From: Candidatus Woesearchaeota archaeon
Lineage (GTDB): Archaea; Nanobdellota; Nanobdellia; Woesearchaeales; GW2011-AR4
Assembly: GCA_030751755.1 (NCBI GenBank)
Contig: JASMFO010000050.1
Location: forward strand, 1-29,939
Direction of reading: 5' to 3'
Length of the DNA: 29,939 nucleotides
Both the position numbers and the translations under genes were made by a program. Of the stretch, positions 23,109-29,939 are shown piece by piece. How positions within the stretch are numbered: the stretch's first letter is position 1; each line of letters starts with the position of its first letter. The notes under the pieces were generated by a model. That model was not told the DNA's origin and searched no databases. It saw nothing but the letters and a program-made list of their open reading frames with translations.

Positions 23109-24521
23109 ATGGATGAAACTGAGAATTATAAGATAAAAGATTTATCACTTGCTGATTTTGGAAGAAAAGAAATTGAAATTGCAGAAAAAGAAATGCCTGG
23201 ATTGATGGCAATTAGAGAGAAATATGGTTCTAAAAAACCACTTAAAGATGTTAGGATAACCGGAAGTTTACACATGACAGTGCAAACAGCAGTTTTGATA
23301 GAAACTTTAACAGCGCTTGGAGCTAATGTACGCTGGGCTTCATGCAACATTTTCTCAACTCAGGACCATGCTGCCGCAGCAATAGCTAAGGAAGGAATCC
23401 CAGTATTTGCATGGAAAGGAGAAACCTTAAAGGAATATTGGTACTGTACAAAAAAGGCATTAGACTTTGGAAAGGGTAAAGGTCCTCAGCTTATAGTCGA
23501 TGATGGAGGAGATGCCACTTTAATAATACACAAAGGAGCGGAAGTAGAAAAAAATCCTTCAATTTTAGACAAAAACTACGGGGATGAAGGAGAAGACTTT
23601 AGAGAATTGATGGCATGCCTTAAGGAATGTTACTTGGAAGATAAAAACAAATGGACTAGCATAGTAAAAGAAGTCAAAGGAGTTTCAGAAGAAACAACTA
23701 CCGGTGTTCATAGGCTGTATCAGATGATGAAAGACAAGAAATTGTTATTCCCCGCAATCAATGTAAATGATTCAGTAACAAAATCAAAATTTGACAACCT
23801 TTATGGATGCAGGGAAAGTTTAGCTGATGGGATAAAAAGGGCAACTGATATAATGGTAGCTGGAAAAATTGTTGTTGTATTCGGTTATGGTGATGTAGGC
23901 AAGGGCTGTGCGCAATCCATGAGGGGGTTTGGCGCTAGAGTCATAATAACTGAAATAGATCCAATCTGCGCGCTACAGGCAGCAATGGAGGGTTTTGAAG
24001 TAAAGACTGTTGAAGAGACTTTAAATGAAGCAAATATCTATATCACAGCTACTGGAAACAAAGATATAATTAAACTTGAGCACATGGAAGCCATGAAAGA
24101 CCAAACAGTTATCTGCAATATTGGTCATTTTGACAATGAGATCCAAGTTGCAGAGTTAGAAGAAGCTACAGATATAAAAAAAATCAACATAAAGCCGCAA
24201 GTTGATAAATACATCTTTCCTGACGGCCACGAAATCTTCCTGCTTGCAGAAGGACGCCTAGTAAATCTTGGCTGCGCCACAGGACATCCATCATTTGTTA
24301 TGAGCAACTCATTTACTAATCAGGTTCTGGCACAAATGGAGTTGTGGAAGAACAAATATAAGATTGGAGTCTATGTTCTACCTAAAATCTTAGATGAAGA
24401 AGTCGCAAGATTGCATTTAGAGAAATTAGGAATTAGCCTGACAAAACTCAGCAAAGAACAAGCAGATTACATAGGTGTTCCATTAAAGGGACCATATAAG
24501 CCAGACCATTACAGATATTAA
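23109..24521 (+). CDS. ahcY: Adenosylhomocysteinase (SAH hydrolase)
   Basis: 470 residues from ATG 23109, chosen for the GGAGGT five nt upstream; a longer frame to 23064 would run into the TATA box. The enzyme splits S-adenosylhomocysteine into adenosine and homocysteine with bound NAD. Motifs: SCNIFSTQDHAAAAIA, VDDGGDATLI, the NAD loop VFGYGDVGKGCAQ, ATGNKDII, CNIGHFDNEI and the C-terminal KGPYKPDHYRY. The ~40-residue insertion after DATLI and the C-terminal YRY tail are found in bacterial and eukaryotic enzymes and are usually absent from the shorter archaeal ones, so this gene too may come from bacteria, though its codon use is now host-like. Confidence 0.97.
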   Translation: MDETENYKIKDLSLADFGRKEIEIAEKEMPGLMAIREKYGSKKPLKDVRITGSLHMTVQTAVLIETLTALGANVRWASCNIFSTQDHAAAAIAKEGIPVFAWKGETLKEYWYCTKKALDFGKGKGPQLIVDDGGDATLIIHKGAEVEKNPSILDKNYGDEGEDFRELMACLKECYLEDKNKWTSIVKEVKGVSEETTTGVHRLYQMMKDKKLLFPAINVNDSVTKSKFDNLYGCRESLADGIKRATDIMVAGKIVVVFGYGDVGKGCAQSMRGFGARVIITEIDPICALQAAMEGFEVKTVEETLNEANIYITATGNKDIIKLEHMEAMKDQTVICNIGHFDNEIQVAELEEATDIKKINIKPQVDKYIFPDGHEIFLLAEGRLVNLGCATGHPSFVMSNSFTNQVLAQMELWKNKYKIGVYVLPKILDEEVARLHLEKLGISLTKLSKEQADYIGVPLKGPYKPDHYRY

Positions 24522-24540
24522 TAATTCACAAAGCGAAAGC

Positions 24541-24548
24541 TTTATATA
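24541..24548 (+). promoter_or_regulatory. TATA box with BRE-like flank for the 46-residue gene
   Basis: TTTATATA preceded by GCGAAAGC, about 65 nt before the ATG at 24609. This is among the clearest archaeal promoter shapes in the window and supports a real transcript in an otherwise gene-less stretch. Confidence 0.55.
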
Positions 24549-24608
24549 CCACCTATATTACTCAATAGTAGTAATAAAAAGAGTTCTGATAGTATTTTAC
24601 GAGGTAAA

Positions 24609-24749
24609 ATGGAAGAGTTTTTTGACGAAGACAACATTGAAATAGAAAACATGAGAGAAGAAAGGAAAAAGATGGGCAACAAGGAATTTGGAAAGCTCAT
24701 TAACAAGAAAGACCTTTCTGACTTTGAGCTAGATGAGTTGTTTATGTAG
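24609..24749 (+). CDS. Small acidic protein, unknown
   Basis: 46 residues, not recognised. Very charged: starts MEEFFDEDNIEIENMREERK and ends FELDELFM, with a basic middle (KKMGNKEFGKLINKK). GAGGT lies 3 nt before the ATG and a strong TATA box is upstream, so I regard it as a true small gene despite its length. The sequence suggests two short helices and possibly a protein-binding peptide. It sits between ahcY and the dph2 remnant, with 43 nt to the latter. Function unknown. Confidence 0.5.
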   Translation: MEEFFDEDNIEIENMREERKKMGNKEFGKLINKKDLSDFELDELFM

Positions 24750-24792
24750 TTCAAAAACTACAATAACCTTTTAAAATAACTTATAATTCTTT

Positions 24793-25059
24793 ATGGTTAT
24801 GCAAAACTATGACTTAGAGCTAAATCGTGCTGTAGCTGAAATTAAGAAAAATAAAGCAAAATCAGCATGTATACAGTTGCCAGACGGCTTAAAGCCAAAA
24901 GCCTGCGAAATTCAACAACATATTGAAAAAAACACTAATGCTTCTGTTGTTATATGGTTTGGCAGTTGTTATGGAGCTTGCGATACACCTAAAGTTGAGA
25001 AGCTAGGTGTTGATTTATTAATCCAATGGGGCCATAGTGAATACATAAAAGCTTGGTAA
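24793..25059 (+). pseudogene. dph2: Truncated Dph2 (N-terminal ~88 residues)
   Basis: The translation matches the N-terminal domain of archaeal Dph2: CIQLPDGLKPKACEI, WFGSCYGACDTPK and VDLLIQWGHSE, then a stop after KAW. Full Dph2 is about 320-340 residues, with three domains each giving a cysteine to the 4Fe-4S cluster; only the first domain (C59, C63) remains. The next gene, rpiB, starts 41 nt later and no further Dph2-like sequence is found in any frame, so the rest is deleted rather than frameshifted. Dph2 starts diphthamide synthesis on EF2; this fragment cannot hold a complete cluster. A stand-alone function is possible but less likely. Confidence 0.82.
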
Positions 25060-25079
25060 AAACAATAAATATTAAAAGC

Positions 25080-25120
25080 AATAAAAAGATAATTCTAAAA
25101 ATGAATAAAAAGATAATTCT
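25080..25120 (+). repeat. 24-bp tandem duplication at the dph2/rpiB junction
   Basis: AATAAAAAGATAATTCT occurs at 25080-25096 and 25104-25120, a period of 24 nt that includes the rpiB ATG. It lies next to the point where dph2 is cut off. Confidence 0.75.
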
Positions 25121-25550
25121 TGCAGCAGACCATGCAGGTTTTGAACTTAAAGAGGAGATTAAAAAATTCCTTATTAAGGAAGGCTTTGAAGTGGAGGATA
25201 AAGGAGCACATTCGTATAATGCTAAAGATGATTATACAGATTTTGTTTTTGAAGCAGCAAAAAAAGTCTCAGCAGACAAAAACATCCGAGGAATAGTATT
25301 TGGGGCTTCTGGTCAAGGGGAAGCAATTGCAGCAAACAAGGTTAAAGGAATAAGAGCTGCTTTGTATTATGGTCAAAATATGGAAATTGTAAAGCTATCA
25401 AGAACCCACAACAATGCAAATATTCTTTCATTAGGGGCAAGGTTTCTAAAAAAAGAGGAAGCAATAAAATCCATAAAACTTTGGCTTAAAACAGAGTTTA
25501 GCAATGAGGAAAGGCATATAAGAAGAGTAAAAAAAATTTCTGAAATATAA
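25101..25550 (+). CDS. rpiB: Ribose-5-phosphate isomerase B
   Basis: 149 residues from ATG 25101. Interconverts ribose 5-phosphate and ribulose 5-phosphate. The N-terminus KKIILAADHAGFELKEEI is diagnostic; the active-site loop GASGQGEAIAANK (68-80) has Glu E74 and no cysteine, like the mycobacterial type rather than the E. coli type with CGTG. SRTHNNANILSLGARF is the phosphate-binding region. An earlier in-frame GTG (25053) only reads through the tandem duplication. The membrane protein downstream starts 5 nt after the stop. Confidence 0.93.
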   Translation: MNKKIILAADHAGFELKEEIKKFLIKEGFEVEDKGAHSYNAKDDYTDFVFEAAKKVSADKNIRGIVFGASGQGEAIAANKVKGIRAALYYGQNMEIVKLSRTHNNANILSLGARFLKKEEAIKSIKLWLKTEFSNEERHIRRVKKISEI

Positions 25551-25555
25551 AAAAC

Positions 25556-26023
25556 ATGCAAATAACCTATCTCAGCTATTTTTTGGCATCAATAGTATCA
25601 TACTTAGGATTGCTCCTGGGGATAATTCTGATAAAATTTGCTCCAGAAGAAAAAAAACCTGGAAAAAAATATTTTATTCTGTTAAAAAAAATATTATTTT
25701 TTCTTATTTTAGTCTCTTTGTTATTTTTCTATAAGGTCAATATTATCTTAACGACAGTATTATTATTTTTTATTATTGTATTAATGTTAAATGGAAAAAT
25801 AAACCTTGACAAATCAGCCCTGGTTTATTTTTTCCTTGGAATTATATTTTATTTAAGCAGCAAAATTCTTAATTTGTTTATTATTGAGGCTGTTCTTATA
25901 TTTTTATTTAGCATTCCAACTGCTTCCTTAATTTTGAATCTGAAAAAAAGAAATTACTATGCTGTTTTTGTAAAGAACTTATGGTTTTTTGCTCCTGTAA
26001 TTGCACTTTATTTTATCATTTAA
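25556..26023 (+). CDS. Integral membrane protein, unknown
   Basis: 155 residues, about five or six membrane helices: near 5-26 (LASIVSYLGLLLGIILI), 42-60, 62-78, 88-105, 108-125 and 138-154. Loops are short and lysine-rich, with APEEKKPGKKYF after the first helix on the presumed inner side. No motif I can name. It starts 5 nt after rpiB and so is probably in its operon, and it faces CarS tail-to-tail. Possible transporter or enzyme accessory; no claim beyond topology. Confidence 0.65.
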   Translation: MQITYLSYFLASIVSYLGLLLGIILIKFAPEEKKPGKKYFILLKKILFFLILVSLLFFYKVNIILTTVLLFFIIVLMLNGKINLDKSALVYFFLGIIFYLSSKILNLFIIEAVLIFLFSIPTASLILNLKKRNYYAVFVKNLWFFAPVIALYFII

Positions 26024-26052
26024 TTGATTCTGAAATATTAGCATCAAAATAC

Positions 26053-26592
26053 TTACCATTTCTCTTTTCTTACCTTTAAAATGTAAGCTAAACGGCTTAT
26101 AGTAACATGCAATACAAAACTAAGTACAAAAATTATTATAATCTTGTTTAATGACAACCTCACTAACGGGTAAATGAAAATTAAAGTTCCTACAACAGCA
26201 TCTATTTGGTCAAAAGGTATAAATGGCTTTCCAGGCTCATAGTTTAGTCTTCTTTTTACAAAACTCCCCATTAAATCACCAAAAATTGTTCCAAGACCTG
26301 CAAGAACGCCCAGCAATAACCAATTTGAATAATCAATGATTACCAAGTCAACTAATATATCATTGCTATAGAGAACATACTGTATGAATATTATTATAAT
26401 TGCAAATATAACGCCAAAAACAAGTCCTCTAAAAGTTTTGTGTTTTCCGAATATTGGTTTATTGTTTATTTTTTTATTGAAATCAAGAGGAATCGCTAGA
26501 TTATTGAATCTATTCTTCACAATGACTGGTGCCATATTGGCAAATACTGCAGGTAACATAAAGTACAAACATTGCAATATTATGCTTGGCAT
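26053..26592 (-). CDS. carS: CDP-archaeol synthase CarS
   Basis: 179 residues, membrane-bound. Transfers CMP from CTP to unsaturated archaetidic acid (digeranylgeranylglyceryl phosphate), making CDP-archaeol for archaeal ether lipids. Signature motifs are FGKHKTFRGLVFG, GTIFGDLMGSFVKRRLNYEPGK (read as GDLMGSFVKRR and EPGKPFIPFDQIDA), plus about five hydrophobic segments. This is a strong marker that the DNA is archaeal. The PHP phosphoesterase gene lies 16 nt upstream on the same strand, so they are likely one operon. Confidence 0.94.
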   Translation of the reverse strand: MPSIILQCLYFMLPAVFANMAPVIVKNRFNNLAIPLDFNKKINNKPIFGKHKTFRGLVFGVIFAIIIIFIQYVLYSNDILVDLVIIDYSNWLLLGVLAGLGTIFGDLMGSFVKRRLNYEPGKPFIPFDQIDAVVGTLIFIYPLVRLSLNKIIIIFVLSFVLHVTISRLAYILKVRKEKW

Positions 26593-26608
26593 ATAAACCT
26601 CTTTTCTA

Positions 26609-27247
26609 TTAAACCCTTTTTCTTAAAAAACTTAATAGGCCTCCAAAAGCGCCATATCTTATTGTACCATCTACTCTTGTTTTTCTGTTTTTAAAAGCTT
26701 TTCTTAAATCACCCTCAAATAAGGTATAACCAGTTGCAATCTCAAACTTGAAATGTGCGTCACTTCCTCCGGTTTTTGCAATATTAAGCTTGTTGGCTAG
26801 GTTATCAGCTTTTTTATTGTCTCGTGAAAAAATCATTCTTGCATTAAAGCATTCTATAGCATCAATCTTGTCTTTTACTTTGTCTAAGGGCAATTTAAAT
26901 TTATATGTTGGGAGTAATGTGGCTCTGAATGGATGCGGTATAATTACCAAACCATTCTGTTTCTTTACTTCCTCAACTAACTTAAAAAAATCAGTTGTTT
27001 TTATTTGCTTTTTTAAGTAATAGGCCAAAACATCGCCATATTGTGTAGAAACTTCCTCTCCTACAATAACCTCAAAGTTTTTGTCTTTATTTAATCTCTT
27101 TACATTTAAAGCTCCCTTTATTGTACCATGGTCAGTAACTGCTATTCCGTTAAGCTTGTGCTTCTTAGCTGTCTTTAGCAGAATTTCCGGCTTCATATTG
27201 CTGCATTTAGAATAAAATGTATGTGTATGTAAATCATATTTTAGCAT
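26609..27247 (-). CDS. PHP-domain phosphoesterase
   Basis: 212 residues. Metal-binding motifs in order: DLHTHTFYSK (H7, H9), VTDHGTIKGA, IVGEEVSTQYGD, IIPHPFRA and the GGSDAHF near the C-terminus. The size and motif set fit stand-alone PHP phosphoesterases, whose substrates include histidinol phosphate, nucleotides and oligonucleotides; none can be chosen here. It probably heads the operon with carS. The 43-nt divergent spacer to thiL holds a self-complementary TATATA that could serve either direction. Confidence 0.88.
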   Translation of the reverse strand: MLKYDLHTHTFYSKCSNMKPEILLKTAKKHKLNGIAVTDHGTIKGALNVKRLNKDKNFEVIVGEEVSTQYGDVLAYYLKKQIKTTDFFKLVEEVKKQNGLVIIPHPFRATLLPTYKFKLPLDKVKDKIDAIECFNARMIFSRDNKKADNLANKLNIAKTGGSDAHFKFEIATGYTLFEGDLRKAFKNRKTRVDGTIRYGAFGGLLSFLRKRV

Positions 27248-27260
27248 GTAAACAGAAAAC

Positions 27261-27268
27261 TATATAAG
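27261..27268 (+). promoter_or_regulatory. TATA box of thiL
   Basis: TATATAAG centred about 26 nt before the thiL ATG; leaderless spacing. Confidence 0.55.
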
Positions 27269-27290
27269 AGTTAAAAAGTTTGCTATTCCT

Positions 27291-28247
27291 ATGAATATTT
27301 CCGATTTGGGAGAAATAGAACTAATCAAAGAAATAAATAAAAATATAAAATTATTCACTAAAGATATAGTTAAAGGGGTAGGGGACGATACTGCAGTCCT
27401 TAAGTTTGATAAAAAGCATCATTTATTATTAACAACAGATACTTTAGTGCAAGATGACCATTTCAATCTAAAATGGTTCACTGCAGAGCAAATAGGCAAT
27501 AAAGCAATTGAAAGCAATGTTTCTGATATAGCTTCAATGGGCGGTTTTCCAAAATATGCATTAATCTCCCTTACACTACCAAAAAACACTAATATTAATT
27601 TTATTGATACATTATACAATGGAATTAACAAAACATCAAAAAAATATAAAATAAGCATTATTGGAGGAAATATAACCCACGGAAAAGAGATTTCTATTAC
27701 TATAACCCTGATCGGTTTGGTTGAGAAGAAAAATTTATGTTTAAGAAGCAATGCAAAAGTTGGTGATTTAATTGCTGTAACTGGAAATTTAGGAAGCTCA
27801 AGAGCAGGCTTGCAGTTATTAAGAAATGGAAAAAAAGGTGCATCAATTAATTATTATTTGAATCCTAAATGTAAATTAGATATTGGAAGAAAGCTTATAG
27901 GATTTGTAAACGCAATGGAAGATGTTTCTGACGGTCTTGCTTCAGAAGTCCTTAATATCTGCAATTCAAGCAAAGTCGGAGCAATAATCTACAAGGATTT
28001 GATTCCATTGAATAAAAATATAGTTATTGATGCAAAAAAAGTTAAGAAAAATCCTTATGATTACGCTTTATATGGCGGAGAGGATTTTGAGCTGGTTTTT
28101 ACAATTAATGACACTCAATTAAAAAAGTTAAAAGGGATAAAATGCCTGGTGGTTGGAGAGATATTGCCAAAAAACAAAGGAATTTATTTACATCACAAAG
28201 GCAAAAATAAGAAATTAAGTTATGGTTATGAGCATTTTAAAGAATGA
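27291..28247 (+). CDS. thiL: Thiamine-monophosphate kinase ThiL
   Basis: 318 residues. Phosphorylates thiamine monophosphate, the product of ThiE, to the active cofactor TPP. Motifs: VKGVGDDTAVLKF, TTDTLVQDDHFNL, KAIESNVSDIASMGGFP, IGGNITHGKEI, VTGNLGSSRAG, EDVSDGLASE and YGGEDFELVF, all expected Mg/ATP and TMP contacts. It completes the thiamin route with thiS-thiG-thiE-thiO over 20 kb away. Its 3' end, encoding KLSYGYEHFKE, is repeated in degenerate form beyond the next gene, so the permease between them seems to have been inserted here. Confidence 0.95.
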   Translation: MNISDLGEIELIKEINKNIKLFTKDIVKGVGDDTAVLKFDKKHHLLLTTDTLVQDDHFNLKWFTAEQIGNKAIESNVSDIASMGGFPKYALISLTLPKNTNINFIDTLYNGINKTSKKYKISIIGGNITHGKEISITITLIGLVEKKNLCLRSNAKVGDLIAVTGNLGSSRAGLQLLRNGKKGASINYYLNPKCKLDIGRKLIGFVNAMEDVSDGLASEVLNICNSSKVGAIIYKDLIPLNKNIVIDAKKVKKNPYDYALYGGEDFELVFTINDTQLKKLKGIKCLVVGEILPKNKGIYLHHKGKNKKLSYGYEHFKE

Positions 28248-28260
28248 TTTCTGGCGCATA
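28213..28260 (+). repeat. thiL 3'-end repeat, copy A
   Basis: Within and just after the thiL end. It shares AATTAAGTTATG and ATTTTAAAGAAT, and the trailing GGCGCATA-like end, with copy B at 29035-29078. Confidence 0.7.
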
Positions 28261-28304
28261 AAAAACCAAAACATTTTTTAAAAAGAATTATATTTTTATT
28301 GATT

Positions 28305-29036
28305 ATGGTAGAAATACTGTTTTTTGTCCTTGCATTTGTAGCAGGAGTTATTGGGACTGTAGCCGGATTTGGATCATCAACTATCTTACTGCCAGTTTCA
28401 TTGTTCTTTATGGATTTTAAGACGGCATTGACTCTTGTAGCATTCTACCATATTTTCGGGAACCTGGGAAAAATTGCCTTTTTTAGGCATGATTTAAACA
28501 AGAGATTAATTTTATTGTTTGGTGTGCCAAGTGTAATCTTTGCTTTAATTGGATCTTTGTTTATCATTTACCTTCCCCAGGATATTTTGAAGCTTATCTT
28601 AGGAATATTTTTGTTGATATTCTCAATAACTTTTATCTTAAAGCCAAATCTAAAATTTTCTGGAACACAAAAAAGTGCATTTATTGGAGGCAGTTTATCA
28701 GGACTGTTAGCCGGACTTATAGGGGTAGGAGGAGCAATAAGGGGTGCATTTCTCACAGGATTCAATCTGGAAAAAAGAATATACATAGCTACTGCAGCCG
28801 CAATTGCATTAGCCATAGACATCACAAGAATTCCTGTATACTTAACAAACAATTTCTTAAGCCAGCAGTTTTTCTTTTATTTACCCGCATTATTCATCAT
28901 AGCAATAGCAGCATCTTATACCGGAAAGAGAATAGTGGATAAAATACCCCAAAAAGCCTTCAAGAAAGTTGTTTTGTATACAATAGCCATAGTAAGCATA
29001 AAATTCATTTTTGATGGCATTAACCTAATAGGATAA
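28305..29036 (+). CDS. TauE/SafE family membrane permease (DUF81)
   Basis: 243 residues from ATG 28305 (TTG 28299 is also in frame). About seven or eight membrane helices in two similar halves. Each half begins with the family motif: AGVIGTVAGFGSSTILLP near 14-31 and SGLLAGLIGVGGAIRGAFL near 131-149. Members export or import sulfite, sulfonates, sulfoacetate or other anions. A TATA-like TTTTTTAAAA lies about 25 nt before the ATG. The stop overlaps the beginning of copy B of the thiL-end repeat. A role in sulfur supply for thiazole synthesis is conceivable but unsupported. Confidence 0.88.
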   Translation: MVEILFFVLAFVAGVIGTVAGFGSSTILLPVSLFFMDFKTALTLVAFYHIFGNLGKIAFFRHDLNKRLILLFGVPSVIFALIGSLFIIYLPQDILKLILGIFLLIFSITFILKPNLKFSGTQKSAFIGGSLSGLLAGLIGVGGAIRGAFLTGFNLEKRIYIATAAAIALAIDITRIPVYLTNNFLSQQFFFYLPALFIIAIAASYTGKRIVDKIPQKAFKKVVLYTIAIVSIKFIFDGINLIG

Positions 29037-29078
29037 TTAAGTTATGAGTATTTTAAAGAATAATTATATCTCCGGCAT
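29035..29078 (+). repeat. thiL 3'-end repeat, copy B
   Basis: Carries the same blocks as copy A with a 6-nt deletion and would encode SYEYFKE then stop, a degenerate thiL C-terminus. It starts at the last codons of the permease gene. Confidence 0.7.
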
Positions 29079-29203
29079 ATTTGAAGCCAGATTATCTATT
29101 TCCACCAATACATGGTGGGGAGTCATGCCAGTTTTTACGATAAATAAACCAGTCTTAGTATCAAGTGAAAGAATTCAATATATTCTCCTACTTTGCTTCA
29201 ATT

Positions 29204-29938
29204 CTAATAACGCCTTCTGGGAAATTTAGGTCTTCCAGGTGAACTATGTCCAAATGATCTTCCTCTGGATGAACTTCTTCTACCTCCGGGTGACCTTGGC
29301 CTGTGCTCAGGTGCCCTTGGCCTTCCATGAAATCCGGACCTTGGCCTGTCAGAACTTCTTTCACCATATCTTGATCTATTCTCCTGGTCACCTCTTGAAG
29401 GCCCTCTGTTTCCAAACTTTCCTCCAGGTCTTCCACCACCTCTAAAACTTCCTCCGCCTCCAAACCTTCTTCCGGAATTAAACCTTAATCTTTCAAAATT
29501 CTCTAAAGGAATCTGTTCAACCTTGACAGGATATCTGTTTAGTATTTCCCTAAATACGTCATGGTCTCTTTCACTCAATAATGTAATTGCTTTTCCTTGT
29601 TTTCCAGCTCTTGCAGTTCTTCCAACCCTGTGCACATACTCTTGTGCGTCTTGTGATAAATCATAGTTGAATATGTGGCTTACATCTTTGATGTCTAAAC
29701 CTCTGGCTGCAACTGCAGATGCTACAAGAATATTTGGCCTTCCTTTGTGGAAGTTTTCAATTACCTTTAATCTTCGATTCTGGGTTAGTTTCCCATGAAT
29801 CATATCTGCTTTTATTCCATTATCCCTTAAATTCTTTGTAACCATCTCTACAGTGGATCTTGCAGAGCAAAAAACAATTGCTAAGTCTTTCTTTTCTTTC
29901 TTTAGTAAATGTACAAGTAATGAGAATTTTTCAAACTG
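29204..29938 (-). CDS. DEAD-box RNA helicase, C-terminal part with RG-rich tail (5' end outside window)
   Basis: The frame is open to the right edge, so the N-terminal RecA domain lies outside; an internal Met at 29845 is not the start. The visible part is the second RecA-like domain: LAIVFCSARSTVEMV, ILVASAVAARGLDI (motif V, where TDVAARGLD is usual) and YVHRVGRTARAG (motif VI). It ends with an 85-residue low-complexity tail rich in Arg, Gly, Ser and Pro (GGGGSFRGGGRPGGKF, RSPGGRRSSSRGRSFG), typical of RNA-binding tails in cold-shock and ribosome-assembly helicases. Likely role: unwinding structured RNA. The 167 nt between it and the permease gene contain only repeat copy B and no convincing gene. 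Confidence 0.92.
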   Translation of the reverse strand, partial: QFEKFSLLVHLLKKEKKDLAIVFCSARSTVEMVTKNLRDNGIKADMIHGKLTQNRRLKVIENFHKGRPNILVASAVAARGLDIKDVSHIFNYDLSQDAQEYVHRVGRTARAGKQGKAITLLSERDHDVFREILNRYPVKVEQIPLENFERLRFNSGRRFGGGGSFRGGGRPGGKFGNRGPSRGDQENRSRYGERSSDRPRSGFHGRPRAPEHRPRSPGGRRSSSRGRSFGHSSPGRPKFPRRRY

Positions 29939-29939
29939 C

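Noticed and set aside
24542..24754. Minus-strand frame of 70 codons
   Set aside because: It is the complement of the promoter and the 46-residue acidic gene, with low-complexity Ser/Leu composition.
25053..25100. GTG start extending RpiB by 16 residues
   Set aside because: The extension only repeats NKKIIL from the 24-nt tandem duplication, and RpiB proteins normally begin at KKIILAADHAG.
29044..29229. Plus-strand open frame of 61 codons after the permease
   Set aside because: It begins in the degenerate thiL-end repeat, overlaps the helicase gene and shows no recognisable protein features.
1..29938. CRISPR arrays and rRNA genes
   Set aside because: No regularly spaced repeats and no rRNA-like sequence were seen on either strand.

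Overview
The window looks like part of the chromosome of an AT-rich archaeon, most likely of the DPANN group (Woesearchaeota/Pacearchaeota/Nanoarchaeota-like). The archaeal signals are CDP-archaeol synthase (CarS), the archaeal/eukaryotic form of ProRS, an archaeal PRPP synthetase, RibL-type FAD synthase, diphthine-ammonia ligase, a Dph2 fragment, tRNA genes with introns after position 37, and TATA boxes 25-35 nt before many start codons. Several genes are instead of bacterial type (ThiS/ThiG/ThiO, MetF, AhcY, a MatB-like ligase, a DHS-like protein), which suggests repeated acquisition from bacteria. The lineage is inferred from gene content, not measured.

Layout. 1-2067: two paralogous MacB/FtsX-type ABC permeases, the first cut by the window edge. 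2071-4627: a radical SAM protein with an unusual cysteine spacing and a MatB-like acyl-CoA synthetase, both on the minus strand. 4726-7468: a thiamin cluster (ThiS, ThiG, ThiE, then ThiO tail-to-tail); ThiL lies far away at 27291-28247. 7550-8799: a small lipoprotein, a membrane-tethered thioredoxin-fold protein with a CxxT site, tRNA-Ser(CGA), a small membrane protein and an intron-containing tRNA(CAT). 8907-13006: Prs, ProRS, an unknown protein, RibL and Dph6.

13299-17695 is best read as an integrated mobile element of about 4.4 kb. It sits at the 3' end of an intron-containing tRNA-Ser(TGA) gene; a 13-nt copy of the tRNA end recurs at 17683-17695, and a tyrosine recombinase lies next to the tRNA. 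Its cargo is a predicted PD-(D/E)XK nuclease-like protein, a winged-helix-like protein, two convergent charged helical ORFans (one behind a perfect 22-nt palindrome), a decayed MGMT fragment and a small unknown protein. I see no replication or virion gene.

17698-24749: DHS-like enzyme, K+-channel-like protein with a degenerate filter, PfkB kinase, PLP-binding protein, an Lrp regulator, then MetF and AhcY. MetF has foreign arginine codon use and lies between two 67/69-identical copies of the same promoter, so it appears to have been inserted at the ahcY promoter. 24793-29939: a truncated dph2 remnant abutting a 24-bp tandem duplication, RpiB, a membrane protein, CarS, a PHP phosphoesterase, ThiL, a TauE/SafE permease bracketed by copies of the thiL 3' end, and a DEAD-box helicase with an RG-rich tail, cut by the window edge.

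Functionally, the window joins thiamin synthesis (thiazole formation, coupling, TMP kinase), the methyl cycle (MetF, AhcY), PRPP/pentose metabolism (RpiB, Prs), translation (ProRS, tRNAs, DHS-like, Dph6) and lipid synthesis (CarS). Most genes are monocistronic or in pairs with very short spacers. A recurring theme is genes added between short direct repeats of local sequence.
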